NCBI GenBank assembly: GCA_004009845.1
Contig: RMBW01000009.1
Span: 496,001-560,000, forward strand
DNA length: 64,000 nucleotides
Source of the DNA: Davidsoniella eucalypti
Lineage: Eukaryota; Ascomycota; Sordariomycetes; Microascales; Ceratocystidaceae
Reading direction: 5' to 3'
The position numbers and the translations under genes were made by a program. Positions within the stretch are counted from its first letter, which is position 1. Every line of letters begins with the position of its first letter. This document shows positions 48,828-61,084 of this stretch, piece after piece. The notes beneath the pieces are model-generated. The model was not told the DNA's origin. It did no database searches and saw nothing but the letters and a program-made list of their open reading frames with translations.

Positions 48828-50500
48828 GGAGCGTGACCAAGACTAAAATCTTTCAGCTAACCAGGCCATTGACAATGTGTATTCTCGGTACATAAACCCA
48901 CCCATCAATGCAATACTCGTGGCGTTGATTCCCTGTCTCGAAATAGATCGTCTACGATCTGGGTGATGAGACGCACGAGAAACGACTCCGCTGACCTGGT
49001 TAGTGGACAAAATCTACAAGCACCTGGGTACCAGCTACAAGCAACCATGTTTATGTATAATAGGGGAGTTTTCAACCTCCATTTTTCTATCGCGGCATAG
49101 TTGTATATCTCAAGTCTAGTCTCTATGCCGCCAAGCTGAGATTCTGGGCTCCCTTGGGCTCGTCTGTGCTATTGGCCTGTAGCCCAAGTGCAAGTCCCCT
49201 TTGGACAGGTTATTGCGCTATTTTCGATCAGCTTGGATACAACATTCACGATTTCACAAGCGAGTGACTTATCTGGGCTTCACCGAGACATCGCACTCAC
49301 CTGGACGGTAGAGCGGCAGGTCACCTGGTAATGCGTTCAGCCATTCATAAATCAAATCCAGGGGCATTACTCTTGTAGTTCTGGCTCTATAGTCTCGACG
49401 CTTGCCGTTTACCGTTGCTACGCCTCCTCTTGTCTCGCTGGGCTCTACCACTCCAACTCCTATTGCCTACATTGCAGCCGTTAGAGCACTGAATGCCGTT
49501 CTAGCTGCACCGGATGTCACCTATGTAGTTGCAGAAACGAAGGAGGCACGTGATGCTGCCTCTAACAGTGCCTACCTTGATGTCTGGACTTGACACAGGA
49601 TCATCGTGATCTCGAACGCTGCAATGCCTGCCCGTCGGTCTGCGACTGGTACTTCTTCTAACTACTGTACCATGATAGGCTATGCCGGAACTCTCCTCTT
49701 ATCTACAGCCTACTTGGCTCGCTTTGTTGCCTGTCTAGATACTTGGCGAGGAAACATGGGAAGCTACGAACGGAGTTGTTGACTTGAGACAAAGAAAGAC
49801 AGCCACCGCAAATACACAATATACATAGGTATCGTACCCCGTATGCCGCGGAGACAGTGCCCAGACTATTTTCATTTTTGTGCGGGATTCATACTACCAC
49901 TTGCCGACATCAAGTAGCTTTGCTATCTGTAGCAGTGCCACTCACCGATCGAATCAAATACAAGTCTACCGTTTTTAATATATTTTGATGGTCCTCGGCA
50001 ACGCACTTGGATGATGTAGCTTCTTGGGTCGCCTATGTCGTCTACAGAGCCCAACATCACAGAATTCCTAATCAGCATGGCGAATGTTTTGTGAGCTGCC
50101 GACACACCACCCCAAGGATCCAGAGAAAAGAGAGGCGAAGCTTGTGACAGCCTTGGAATCTGTGGAGTCATCAAAACGCCATTGCTGCCTTGATGATGCT
50201 GATGAGCTTCGAACCAAGGTTGCTCCCCAAGTTCGAGAAGGAGAAGGCCTTGCCCAACAACCCAAGTTCTATTGTCAGCAGTATCAATGCTGCTAAGCTT
50301 ACACCCTGACATGGAAGTATTGATACGGTCATGGCAGGCTTCATGCCGGCGACCAATGGTAATGGAACTTTGATGGCTGTACTTCGTGGGAGGCACTGTT
50401 AGGCTATGCCAACGCCAACTTCAACGAGAGAGCCTTTAAATAGCAGCGAGTTGGGCAGACTCAAGAATCTACGTGCTCGACTCAAATGCTAGCCAAAAAA

Positions 50501-53500
50501 AACCATGGCCCAAACATAAGTAGTCATCTGTTACGTGAGATGTAACTGTCCTGTCCAGCGGTCGGGCCAACTCCTTAGTCATTGGACACGACGCATGGGA
50601 AAGCTACAGCGTCTGGCTTTATTCGTCATGCAACAAGACGGGGAAGGTGACAATGATCTAATCACTAAACAGTGGTTAGACGCGCTGTATCTTGATAGAT
50701 ATACACTGGAGAGTCGAGTTACAAAATGGAAAATCCTGTAAATCCAAAAGCCAGCATCGGATACACTGCCTTTATAGAATATGGGGGACTCGGATAATCA
50801 AGCCAAACTTACGCATCTCTTGCCGAGGCATGAATCCGAATGTTTGTGTACACGCATGCCGTGTTTAAATGGCTAGAGCTCATGCCATCTTTGCTGGGAG
50901 CCAGAATGCTCTCCACCAATAGCTTCGGCCTCGCTAGATGGCACTATACTCCACAATCATATGGAGAACTTGATGGCATTCGAGGGAGGCAAACTTGCGG
51001 TGTAGCCTTGTTGTTAATGCCATGTTATGCTTTCACCATAACCTAGTTTGACAGCCCAACCGGCTCTAAATAACAAGAGTTGTCCTCGGATGGGCACCAA
51101 GGCAATAAATGAGAAGATTGACGATGCAAGCGGATAGATCAATGTAAATCATGATAGTGTGATTATCGATTTCAGCTCTAGGCAAATCTTTCTCTCCTTT
51201 CCTTGGGCATGTGAGCTGGAACCCAACTTTGTTACTCTGATTGGTGACACTTCTATCGTTACTATACATAGCTTGGTTCGAATGGGGTGTTTCGAGCCCA
51301 GCACTGTCCAGCCATTGACCTACTGATATATATACATCAGGCGTCATTTCGTGGGATGAAAGCTAGTGGTGCCCAATTACGGATATAAACAAACCTATGC
51401 TATGGCGAAAGTGCTGGGCCTTTTCTACTCATTATCAGTTGCATCTATTTTGGTTTCAAGTTCAGTATACTGTTTACAAGTAAAGTAGCTTGTTCTATTT
51501 TCTACAGCATGCTCCTTTCCCAGCCTTTAGTTCTTTAGTAAAGGCTACTAGTCACTTGCCATATAGTGTCTAACATGACTAGCATACGCATGAAGCTGCC
51601 TAGTGAGGCTGACATGAGGCGAACAAGAAGAGTCTAATGCAACTTAATGCAAAAATCATCATGCACAAAAACCTTGACAACATAACTAACCATGTTATAT
51701 ATGTACTGTCTAATATGAAATAGAAATGATAATCGAGTGGGGTGTTCTTTTCAATCTAGAAGTCTTTCTCATGAACCAAGAAGTCCAACTTGACTACGAG
51801 TAGCAGAGACGTTAGGTATAGAATTGTTAGATGCTAAGTTTTATCTCAACCATATAAGACTATATTGAGATCGAAAGAAGACCCATAGTACAGGGTAAGA
51901 AGAATACATGTGAATATCCCGGAATAACCTGGACGTGTTGTTTGGGCGCCATCAGAGCAGGCTTTTTGTCCTACATCAATCGAAGACACGAAATCATTTA
52001 ATTTTGTGAAAACTTGTGAAACTATAGAACGGGCTGAAAATATTGCAGATATCTGTTTTGGATACGAGACTATGGACAAATCTTTAGAATATGGCTCGAA
52101 TTAGTATCAATATTGATTGTCGAACAAAAGCCCTTGACATACATATATAATTGGCCATCCGCGGCGTAATTCAATTCGTGTGATATGTGTTTGATTTTTG
52201 AGTCGCACCAGTATTTAATATGATAAGATTGATTTGATATGTAGAAGATAGGCGGCAATGAGCCCGTCTTTTTGAATATGTAGATATATAGTCCAATATT
52301 CACAATATACCCCAATATCACTGTTTTAAATCAAGATCGACTGTGATGTGATATCTTGGCTTCAGATGTAGATCTGAATGACGGCTATCGACCACTGCCC
52401 ATAGTTAAACGCCTAATTGTCCTTTTTGTTTCTTGACTTGTATAATATATGATCGGTCAATTATTTGTCCATGACGGACTTCCGGCGGATCTGATTAGTC
52501 GTTTTGTAAATGGAATACACTGCCAGTGAAAATAACGGCTTTGCTGTGATTCGAACCTCCTATTCAGCCTTTCCGGTATTATCATCTTCACGTACTTTAG
52601 AAATCCTGTGAATAACAGTGTAGGGAAACACCAAGCAACAGAACGAACGCTTTGCGTCACCATACTAACGAAATAGGGATAGATAGTAATATGTACGTGT
52701 ACCAAGAGCGTGACATATGTAGTTCATTTCAAAGTATTGGCTGCCATTTGGGTATCACGTTCGCTAGGCTATTGATAACCCTTAATAATCTACCTTATTG
52801 CGAGTCTAATGAGACCACTATGACGCATCTAGAGCGTCAAGGCCATGTTAGGTTGAAATCTCACAGATACACGGTCATGATATACATGCAATAGCAGGAA
52901 AGGCCGATATACATAGGACTTGCTCTCACATTGGGCGTCGAAGTGAATGGCCGATGTGCCTCGTCTTACGATTCAAGACTTACACGTGTTTATTCAAAAA
53001 TAGAAAGAACGAATTACTTGTCAGCCTTAATACACCAGACCTTCCACCATCAATATAGCTAAAATTAGCCGAGACAACGTATTTCCTATAATTCGACTGG
53101 CACATACATATGTGTTGATTCAGGCCAAGTTGATGTCATGTTAGGTCTCATTAACGTCCAGATTGCGTCTGAGACTGGTGAATGGTGTACATTTCAGCTG
53201 CGCAGCCAGCACGTTTTCATGGCCGAAACGAAGCACACCATATCAATTTTGTTACCGTTGGTGTTGTACAGCCAGCTGTAGGGTTGGTTGGCTATATGTT
53301 GTGCATATTCGAACACGACATCAAATGTAATCTTGATATTCGTCGCATATGTATATTCACGTTGTTTGTCGTCATCTGTGAATATCTGGCCCGTGAAAAG
53401 GCAACTTTAGGCACCACCACGTCAACGTGCTGTTATGCTACCGAGCGCTAGGCTTTGATGTTGTAATCGTTGTGAGGTTATTATAATCGTCGTCATCAAG

Positions 53501-54437
53501 TCGATGTGAAGTTATGGACGGAAATTAAAAAAAAAAACACCCCAATATATATATACCCGAGAGGAAATTAGTGTTCATAAATTTTATATACGTCATTGCT
53601 ACTGGTAGCAACCAGTATGGGGTCATGGACGTCTAGATTGATTTGTGACACCATAGTGACTATCTTTAACGTTTAGTTAACTACCTGTTTTGACAATTTG
53701 GACCAGCATCCAAGCTGATAAGGGAAAAGGGAATTACATATTCGCATACCACGTTCCCCGTAAGAATAGTAGGTTCTACATATGTAGCTATCATGCTTAG
53801 GCATCGTTGTCTAGTAGGAACCGGTAGTCTAATGTTCTTTTGGTAGAAATTATGTACAGTACTTTGACAACATGAAGGCGACTGATTGCCCTGCATTGAT
53901 TGTGTTTGTAGCTACACGAATTGGAAAGGCTGGATTATCTCATTGAAGACGGTAGAAATGTCATAATCCAAATTGAAGTAATCGAATCAAGTCAGCATCG
54001 CGATGATTTTTCATGATATATCGGAAGACTAGAGTGAGACTGTGCTATCAATGAACGCGTGGGGGTCTATGTCGTAATAGGAAGGAACTGGTCTAGCTCC
54101 TCTCGGGCCGGTTCCGCAGGGCAATTGCCAGCAATGAGAGATTCTCTTTACTCCGATAGCGTTCTTTATCCAAACACAAACAGGCAAGTTCCTTGCTCGC
54201 GATAGTAAGCCAATGTATGGCAAATGGCGATAATTGCAGTAGCTAACGAGAACAGGCTGTCCCGACCGTTCCCCACTTAACTTGTTGCAATTCCCGACGA
54301 TAGCAAGCCAGAAATATCGTATATCAGCCTCGCGTCTTGAAACCTGGCTTCTCTCTTTTACCATCGCCGCCCTGGGTATATCCAGACTAGACCATCGCCA
54401 TCTTACCATCGTCCTATCTACCCCGCGCCTGTTAACC
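50501..54437. other. Gene-free region upstream of the SMP-30 family gene
   Basis: AT-rich DNA with short frames only. The 137-codon minus-strand frame at 54029-54439 covers the SMP-30 gene promoter and start and resembles nothing, so it is treated as chance. The final 150 bases become CT-rich and lead to the start codon at 54438. Confidence 0.5.
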
Positions 54438-55654
54438 ATGCAAACCTGGACCGTGACTGAGCCGTTCCTGGCAGATCTGCGCTGCCAGCTGGGCGAAGGG
54501 CCCTACTTTGAAGAGGCCAGCAACACAGTCCGCTTCGTTGACATCAAGGGCCATCATTTACACACAGTGTCCCTAGTCGATGGCGACAACCGATCCCTGA
54601 CAACCCTGCCGGTAGCTGCTCGGACTACTGTGACTGCCGATATTTCCGGGGTCAGCCCGGCTGAGGCTATCGTAGTTGGCGCCAAGAACGGTCTGGCACG
54701 GCTGGACCGCAAGACTGGCCATTTGGAATACCTGGCACTGTTGTCCGAGGTGCCGAATGAGCGCCTCCGCACTAATGATGGTGCTGTCGGTCCCGACGGC
54801 CGTTTCTGGATGGGTTTCATGACAGATTTTGGCCATGGAGACTTTCAGCCTGAAGGTTAGTTCTCAAAGATATTCGTGACAAGGAAACATGCGATGATAT
54901 TCTACGCTTTGGGTACGGATCTTCTAGCCTGGTATCTCGGAAGCACTTATTTCCGGGCGTTTGCCCGCCCGTACTTTTAACACTATCCCATAAAGGCTAT
55001 TCATGCGACATAGCTAAGCCCAACCCTTCCTCCAAGCCACGGTGGACCGGCATGAGAGGATTGACTTGAGCTTGATTTGTTGTCATTTTTGTAAATTCTG
55101 TATACCAAGGCCGAGACTTACCCTACCCCCCCAAAAAACTTATAGGAGGCATTGTCAGCTATGCGCAGGGTTCGCGTGAACAGCATTTTAGTGATATTCC
55201 AATGACTATCCCCAACACTATTGGCTGGTCACCCGACTTGCGTACTATGTACATCACACACTCGTCCGCACGAGAGATTCTAGCCTTCGACTACGACCCA
55301 ATCGGCCACAGCTACGCCCATGATAGTAGCCAGCAGCAAAAGCCACGCGTTTTCTACGCCCACGGTGGCCACGGCGAACCCGATGGTTTCCGTGTCGATA
55401 CGGAGGGAAACCTCTGGCATGCTGTGTATGGAGAAGCCAAGGTTCTCAAGATTTCACCATCGGGCAAGGTTATCGGCGAGATTCATCTGCCTACTCGGAA
55501 TATCACGTGTGTGCAGTTTGTCGGTACCAAGCTGTTCATCACGTCCGCAGCCGACGAGGAAAGTGACGACGAGAAGAGTCGTAGTCTGGGCGGTGCCGTG
55601 TTTATGGTGGAGGTTGGCGCTCGTGGCCTGAAGCCGTTCGAGTACAAGATGTAA
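54438..55654 (+). CDS. SMP-30/gluconolactonase/LRE-family lactonase-like protein
   Basis: Exons 54438-54855 and 55146-55654 are joined across a 290-bp intron (GTTAGT..TAG), giving 308 residues. The family folds as a six-bladed propeller with one divalent metal (Ca/Zn/Mg) in a central pocket. The metal ligands expected from regucalcin-type enzymes are visible: E20 in LGEGP, N163 in IPNTIGWS and D219 in GEPDGF. The substrate-side RTNDGAVGPDGRFW segment (111-124) is also present. The product probably hydrolyses a sugar lactone or related ester in the cytosol; no signal peptide is seen. The true substrate cannot be read from sequence. The frame remains open upstream of 54438 to 54282, but the conserved protein begins at this Met (MQTWTV). 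It is convergent with the Ypp1 gene, 326 bases away. The intron is longer than the others nearby. Confidence 0.9.
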
Positions 55655-55980
55655 AGACATAATTCATGGTTACGGAAGTGAGTGATAGGGAGAACGGGTG
55701 TCTATTGTATATATTGAAATGTATAATATAGTAGTATGTGTTGAATATGTCCAAGTGAGCCCATCTTCTATGAATAACGCAATAGGGTTGGCGAGCACCT
55801 CTAACAGCTTTGTAATGTGGCTATAACAACACCAGTGAGGACTAGACGACATGAAGATGCAGAATGTCCCAAAAGTACTAAAAAGAAAAAGAAGAACAGA
55901 AAGAAAAGAAAGACGAACAAGAGACTTTAAAAGCGGATTCCAACAAACCGGTGGCCTTGTCAATGATTGAGCCTAACAAT
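55655..55980. other. Short spacer between convergent SMP-30 and Ypp1 genes
   Basis: 326 bases holding both 3' UTRs; AT-rich with an A-rich stretch near 55880-55920. No other feature is seen. Confidence 0.6.
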
Positions 55981-58900
55981 CTATAGGATATAACCACTGT
56001 CTTCAAGAGCTGCCCAGTCACGTACGCCTCTACCCTCCTCTAGTTCGACACACCACCATAGGACCTCCTTGGCTTTTTCACGCTGGCCGCTTTCCTCATA
56101 CGCGCGTGATAGCGCAAACCACGCCTCGGGGTTATTCCAGCCAGAGCCACGCTTGGTCAGACTAGAAAGCAGGCCGTACGCACGGTCACGCGCTGATAGT
56201 CTGTCAAGGAGTGGCAGACCGGATGGCCGAGGCTCAGGCGGGAAGTGCATGTGGGGTAGTGCCGATGCGGGTTTGAAGCCTTCGCGGCCTGGAATGATAG
56301 ACGAAGTATCGGAGTCTGTATCCTCCGAGGTGGGTGGCTTGATGGGACGATCTGGGCCGAGACCCAGCGGCTCATTGGTGAGCGGTGTAGAGGCTTTCTT
56401 TTGTATGAGCGGTCGCTCGCTTTGTTCAGCTCCGCTAAGGTTTGAAGGCATGGTACTAAAGGTCAAGGCAGGATCTGGATCTGCTGGCACGAGCTCCTCG
56501 GTGTACAGATCGAGAAGGATATTTGAGATGCCGATAATACCGGTAGCATGGTTGGGGAAATACGTGAGAGCTGTTTCAAATTCGTCACGGGCAGCCAATG
56601 GCGCATCACAGGCCAAAGAAATGTTACCAGACTGTAGATAAATATTTGTTAGTATACACACATAGCAAGTAGTGAGTGTCAGCTGGTGGGACTTACCTCA
56701 GCCCAGACATCAGCCCAGAGCTCATCAACACTCCGCTTCTCAGCCCACTTTGGTGACTTGAACGTTAAAGAGCCTGTGACGTCCTTGGCCAAGTCGGCCT
56801 CTAGACTTTGTACCAACTTCTGTGCCTCCGTAACGGCACTTCTAGCATCATCTATCATTTCCGCTCTGCGATAGAAGCCGGCAACCATTAGCCAAACCTT
56901 GACCAAAACGACTGCATGCTGCCGCTTTTCCTCATCTTTAGAGAAGACTGCAAGCGGTAGCGGTGGAGGTAGCGAGAAGACGCCGTCTGAAGTATGGTCG
57001 GCCAGTTGCTCGGACGTTGTCGTCTTGCTTGCCATAAAAGCAGTGAGGGCAGCCGAGTTCTGGCGACGAGTAAAGGACGATGCGATCGACGGCTGCCGTT
57101 GGCAGGCGGCTGTAAAGGCACTAGACGAAGTGTCGCCTTCGGGACTAAACAAGGGATCGCCGTCTGGTATATTGCGAGTCTGTGGCCCGCTAGAGGAAGC
57201 GCGTTTCGGGCCTGAACTGGGATCTCTCTTGCGAAGGCTACTGCGTCTTGAAGAACGGCCCCCGGAGACGGAGCGCTGTGATCCATGAATCTCAGGCGTG
57301 ACCTGTATGGCAGGAGTGGCCGTACCAGTAGGAGAGTTGAGTCTACCGTTGATGGTGCTGGGCGACGCAGCCAAGGTACTTAGAGACCGTGATTCTACGG
57401 TTGTATCAGTAGAAAGAGTCGATCCTATAGCTGGGGAGGGGCTTTTGGATCCTCGACCCCCGAAGAAATTGCCACGGAAACTGCGGATTGTGCCTGCCGA
57501 GCTCTTGGGTGGCGCTTGTGCGACAGGAAGTTCAAGATTTTTAGCAGTATTGGAAGTGGCAGTGGTGGGAGTTCCGAATAGACGAGAGTATAGCATGAAC
57601 AGTTCCGAACTAGCATTGACAGCAACCTCTGGTCCTTCAAGAAGTTCGATCAAGGCAAGCTGGGTCATTTTGACCTCAAGGATGGCCTCGCGTTCGCTGT
57701 CGTCCATGTCATCGACGAGGCCAGCAGATGTCTCCGGTGGCTGTTGATCCTTGAGGTGTTCACTACGGAAAGTCTGTGCAGCGCCTAGAAGAATAGAAGG
57801 GTCCTTGAACTGTTCAAATGCACCTTCACAGATACGCATAGCCAATGTGAAGTCTTGACGGGCACTTAGTAAAAGAGCAAGCAAATGCCATACGGGGATC
57901 AAGGCTCGTTCTTGCCAATATGGCCCATAGACGAGTATTTGGTCGTCTTCCTTGGTCCTGGTAGACACGAGGGCAGCCTTGACGACGTCAATGGCTGATC
58001 CAATTTCACGGCGTTCTGCTAGTAGGCGGCCCAGTGAGTATAAGCTTTGCACGTCTCGACTACGACCAAATGCAGGCGAAAGACTCTTCCGTAGGCTCCG
58101 GATAGCCTTGTTTTGGATCTCGGTGCGTGAAGAGGCATCGGGGGTTACTCTTGACCAGCCAGCATGAGCTAGACCAATGGCTTGCCAAGCAAAGGCAAGC
58201 ACCTCACTACGTATTATGGGGTGAAGAACACTCTTGTCGGTGCCATCAACGGGGGAGACAGTTGCGGATGCTGGCTGGAGTTGAGGTAGATGGGCCATCA
58301 TGTCCTCCAGCTCGCGAGCTACGTCATGGGCTTTTTCGATGGCTGAAGGGCTGCCGTAGCGACATAGGCCAACAATAGCCTGGCCGATAGTTTCTAGAAC
58401 AGTGCTGTCATTGTCGAGACTAGGCTCAATGATGCCAGTCTTATCAACACGAGCTTTGGCCTTCTTCACAACCTCAATGTATGAATCGAAGGCCTTGAAT
58501 GCGAGGTCAAAGTCAGCTACAGACAAGTGCACAGTCATCAGATATCTTAGAATCGACGTGCTTTGGTATGTTTTTGTTGCGGCTCTATACAAGATATCTA
58601 GGACACCACGACTTATACTTTCGTGACCACCATGTCCTAGATCAGCCCTTTTCCACCCACGACCACATAGAATAGACCAATTCTTGATGACTAGCTGCAC
58701 AAACTCTTCAACTTCCTCGCGGCTCTCGTTTGCTTTGGGGAATTGTGTCTCGTCGAGTATCAAGGCTTCGTAGGCGGCCTCGGCCGCCTTTAGCTCGATG
58801 CATAGCTGGGTGCGCCCCGAGGCTTCATTGGTGGCCTTTGCTTGGCCAGATGGGAATGGCAGGTCGAATTCTAGGATTCTGCTCATAGACATGTAGTACT

Positions 58901-59833
58901 CGCGCCAGATTCGACGTCGTGGAACTGATCCGTAGAAGCCCTGGCCTCCAACAACAGGCCCCGGGAATGTTCCCCAGTAGCGTGCCCAAGAGCGGAACGC
59001 GATTAGAGAGTTTGAATCTTGTAGCGACTTCTCATTGAGGTTGAGGACCTGACTAGAGAGCATGGTATATTCCGAGAGGTAGAGCTCGGCCCAGTAGCGC
59101 AGCTGGCGGCGAGGCTTCATGTCGGAGCCCCAGACGCCGTCCATAGCCGGGAGGCCGGTTTCAAACACAGCAAGCGCGTCTAGGGGCTGGCTGGTCTGGG
59201 CGGCGCAATTGCCCTTGAGGTAGGCAGCCTTTAGGGCACAAACAGTCGCCCATTCCGACGGGTTATCGAGTTCGCGGTAGGATTCGTCGAGGCGGGCGGG
59301 AAGCCGCAGAGTAGCTAGACCATACTCGCCGACAGCCCAGTGCATCCAACCGGCACATACGATAGCCTGGTAGCGATCCTGGGGAAATGTATGCTCGTTA
59401 TCGATGGCTTCGACTAGCTTCGGCAGCTGCTGGGCGATTGGGGGGATAGTAGAGGTAGAGGATTTTGAACTGGAATCTTCCGTGGCCGTTGCGATCTGAG
59501 CTTCTATTTCGGCCGTGAGAGTGAAACCTACAAGCACATAGCAAATGGTTAGCTATCGGCTACAGAGCAGCTGACTTGGGAGGTTTGCCTTACAAACACG
59601 CTCTGGCGCGTGCTTCCGCACTTTGCGCACAAGTTCTGGGATGGCGTCCCAATTGCCCTCGCATCTGGCCGTCTCGAGTTGGGCCAGGTAGGTTAGGGCT
59701 TTTGTATTCTGGACGGGCCGGCGCATACGGACAGGTTAGCGAGGATGTTTTTAGGGGTGGCAGATGTAGCTCTCTGATATGCAGGGCGCAAAAGTAGCAG
59801 TGATAGCAATGGCAATGGCAGCCTTACCGACAT
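55981..59833 (-). CDS. YPP1: Ypp1/TTC7-type TPR scaffold of the plasma-membrane PI4-kinase complex
   Basis: Four coding exons (complement) at 59828-59833, 59594-59708, 56697-59527 and 55981-56631 have introns of 119, 66 and 65 bp, all GTAAG-type donors, giving 1200 residues. The first coding exon is only ATG-TCG. Exon 2 continues with the conserved LAQLETARCEGNWDAIPELV and KVRKHAPER segments that open this family. The body is helical with TPR-like repeats (for example RYQAIVCAGWMHWAVGEYG near 97, and AWFALSRAYEESGQREKAKE near the C-terminus). A Ser/Pro-rich disordered insert lies at about 700-825. Ypp1/TTC7 bridges Efr3 to the PI4-kinase Stt4 at the plasma membrane, and was also described as a cargo-transport protein. 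Family identity is strong from both ends; the tiny first exon rests on consensus splice sites and frame. The gene is divergent from the Rix1 gene. Confidence 0.9.
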
Positions 59834-61084
59834 AGTGGGCGACGAACAGACGGACGGATAGTGGCGGCGTCGAGGGAGCAATAGCTCGAAGTGGAAGCGT
59901 GGCGAGTTGAACGGTCGAGACGAGATGTCGAGTAGGCGGTCAAAAGTCAAAAGCCGCACAAACAAGATGAGGGAGGAAGCGTCGTTGACACGGGCTGGAA
60001 TCGCCAGAGTCGAACAAGCGGCAGAAGCTATCAGGAAGTAAGAAAGGAGTGTGTTCAGTATTATTATAGAGGCGAGATGAACCGAGCGCTGGGAGCTTAA
60101 GCGGAGCAAAACAACGTCATGGTCCTGTAAGGTGAAAATAAAATGAAAATAGCGGAAAATAACAACGCAGCACAAAGCTCATACAAAGACGGCAGAGGCT
60201 CAAGATCGGGCAAAGACCAAAACAGTTCCGTCGTGAGATAGAGGACGAGAATGGAAAGAAGACACAGGATAGAGGGTTGGCTGAAAATCAAATCAAGCGT
60301 CCAGGAGAAGGAGAACCTGAGCTAGCTGGGACCATAGTTGCCAGGGCCAGCTTTCCAGCGGGCTATGAGGGGGCAAAGCTCCAGAACGGGCGGAATTGTA
60401 TTGACCAACAAGACTCGAGCAGGAGCGCTGTAACAGGTAATTCTCAGACTTGTACAACTTCTGTCTTCTTTATTCTCTACGGCTCAAAAGGGAGCTGGCC
60501 AGCTGGGCTAATTAACCAAAAGCTGGCGGGTTTGGGCAGTCGCTTCCGCCCTTTTGGCCGCTGATTTATTTCTTGATCCTGGCGTCTATCTTTCTTCTTC
60601 TCTTTTTGTGTCCTTTTGGCGTCTTCTGCTTCTTTTTATAGTCGGTACAGCTCCTGGTTCCTGCAGGCCTATCTAGTCCGCAAATGTCGTCTAGAAGCTA
60701 GCCCCGGCTTAATTTGTTTGCTGTACCCTGGCCAAGTTCAGCAAAAAGCGCTTTGAAATCCTAGGTTGACGCCAGAATGAGAATCTCACCTAGATAAGAA
60801 GCCCTTTCAGACTCTGTGCCACTCTATCTGCTTTGTGTAAGTGAAGCTATATCGCAGACTGGCAATCAAAATGGAAGGTGTTGATAAAGGGTTGTCTCCG
60901 ATTAGGTAGCTATGGTGCACCAGTAAGGTGGGGCGATTCGCTCGGTGTGCTCGTCCTCACCGAGAATAATGCCCCACACTGTCACCGAGGCTCACCGCGA
61001 AAAGTTGGAAAGATAATTGTAGGAAACTTTTTCCCACGGAAGCTTTAGCTCCAAACAAGCCACCAACGTTCAACAATACCCAGA
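59834..61084. promoter_or_regulatory. Shared divergent intergenic region of Ypp1 and Rix1
   Basis: 1.25 kb separates the two start codons, so it must hold both promoters and leaders. An SCB-like CGCGAAAA lies at 60996-61003, about 85 bases before the Rix1 start, as a weak match to a G1/S element. The frames inside it resemble no protein. Confidence 0.5.

Larger units (their letters stand above)
47901..50500. other. GC-richer stretch with hairpins and coding-like fragments
   Basis: Within the gene-poor block this stretch is less AT-rich than its surroundings. It contains two perfect inverted repeats (48011-48039 and 48785-48827) and fragments that read like protein but are short or open in several frames (49402-49593 +, 50084-50296 +, 49923-50396 -). 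It may be a relic of a decayed gene or mobile element. No recognisable domain supports a name. Confidence 0.25.

Noticed and set aside
52540..52575. GGTTCGAATCA on the minus strand, resembling a tRNA B box
   Set aside because: The flanking bases do not form a T stem and no acceptor stem or anticodon arm could be built.
54029..54439. 137-codon minus-strand frame over the SMP-30 gene promoter
   Set aside because: Overlaps the promoter and start of a confident gene and resembles nothing known to me.
56069..56641. 190-codon + strand frame antisense to Ypp1
   Set aside because: Shadow of the Ypp1 last exon.
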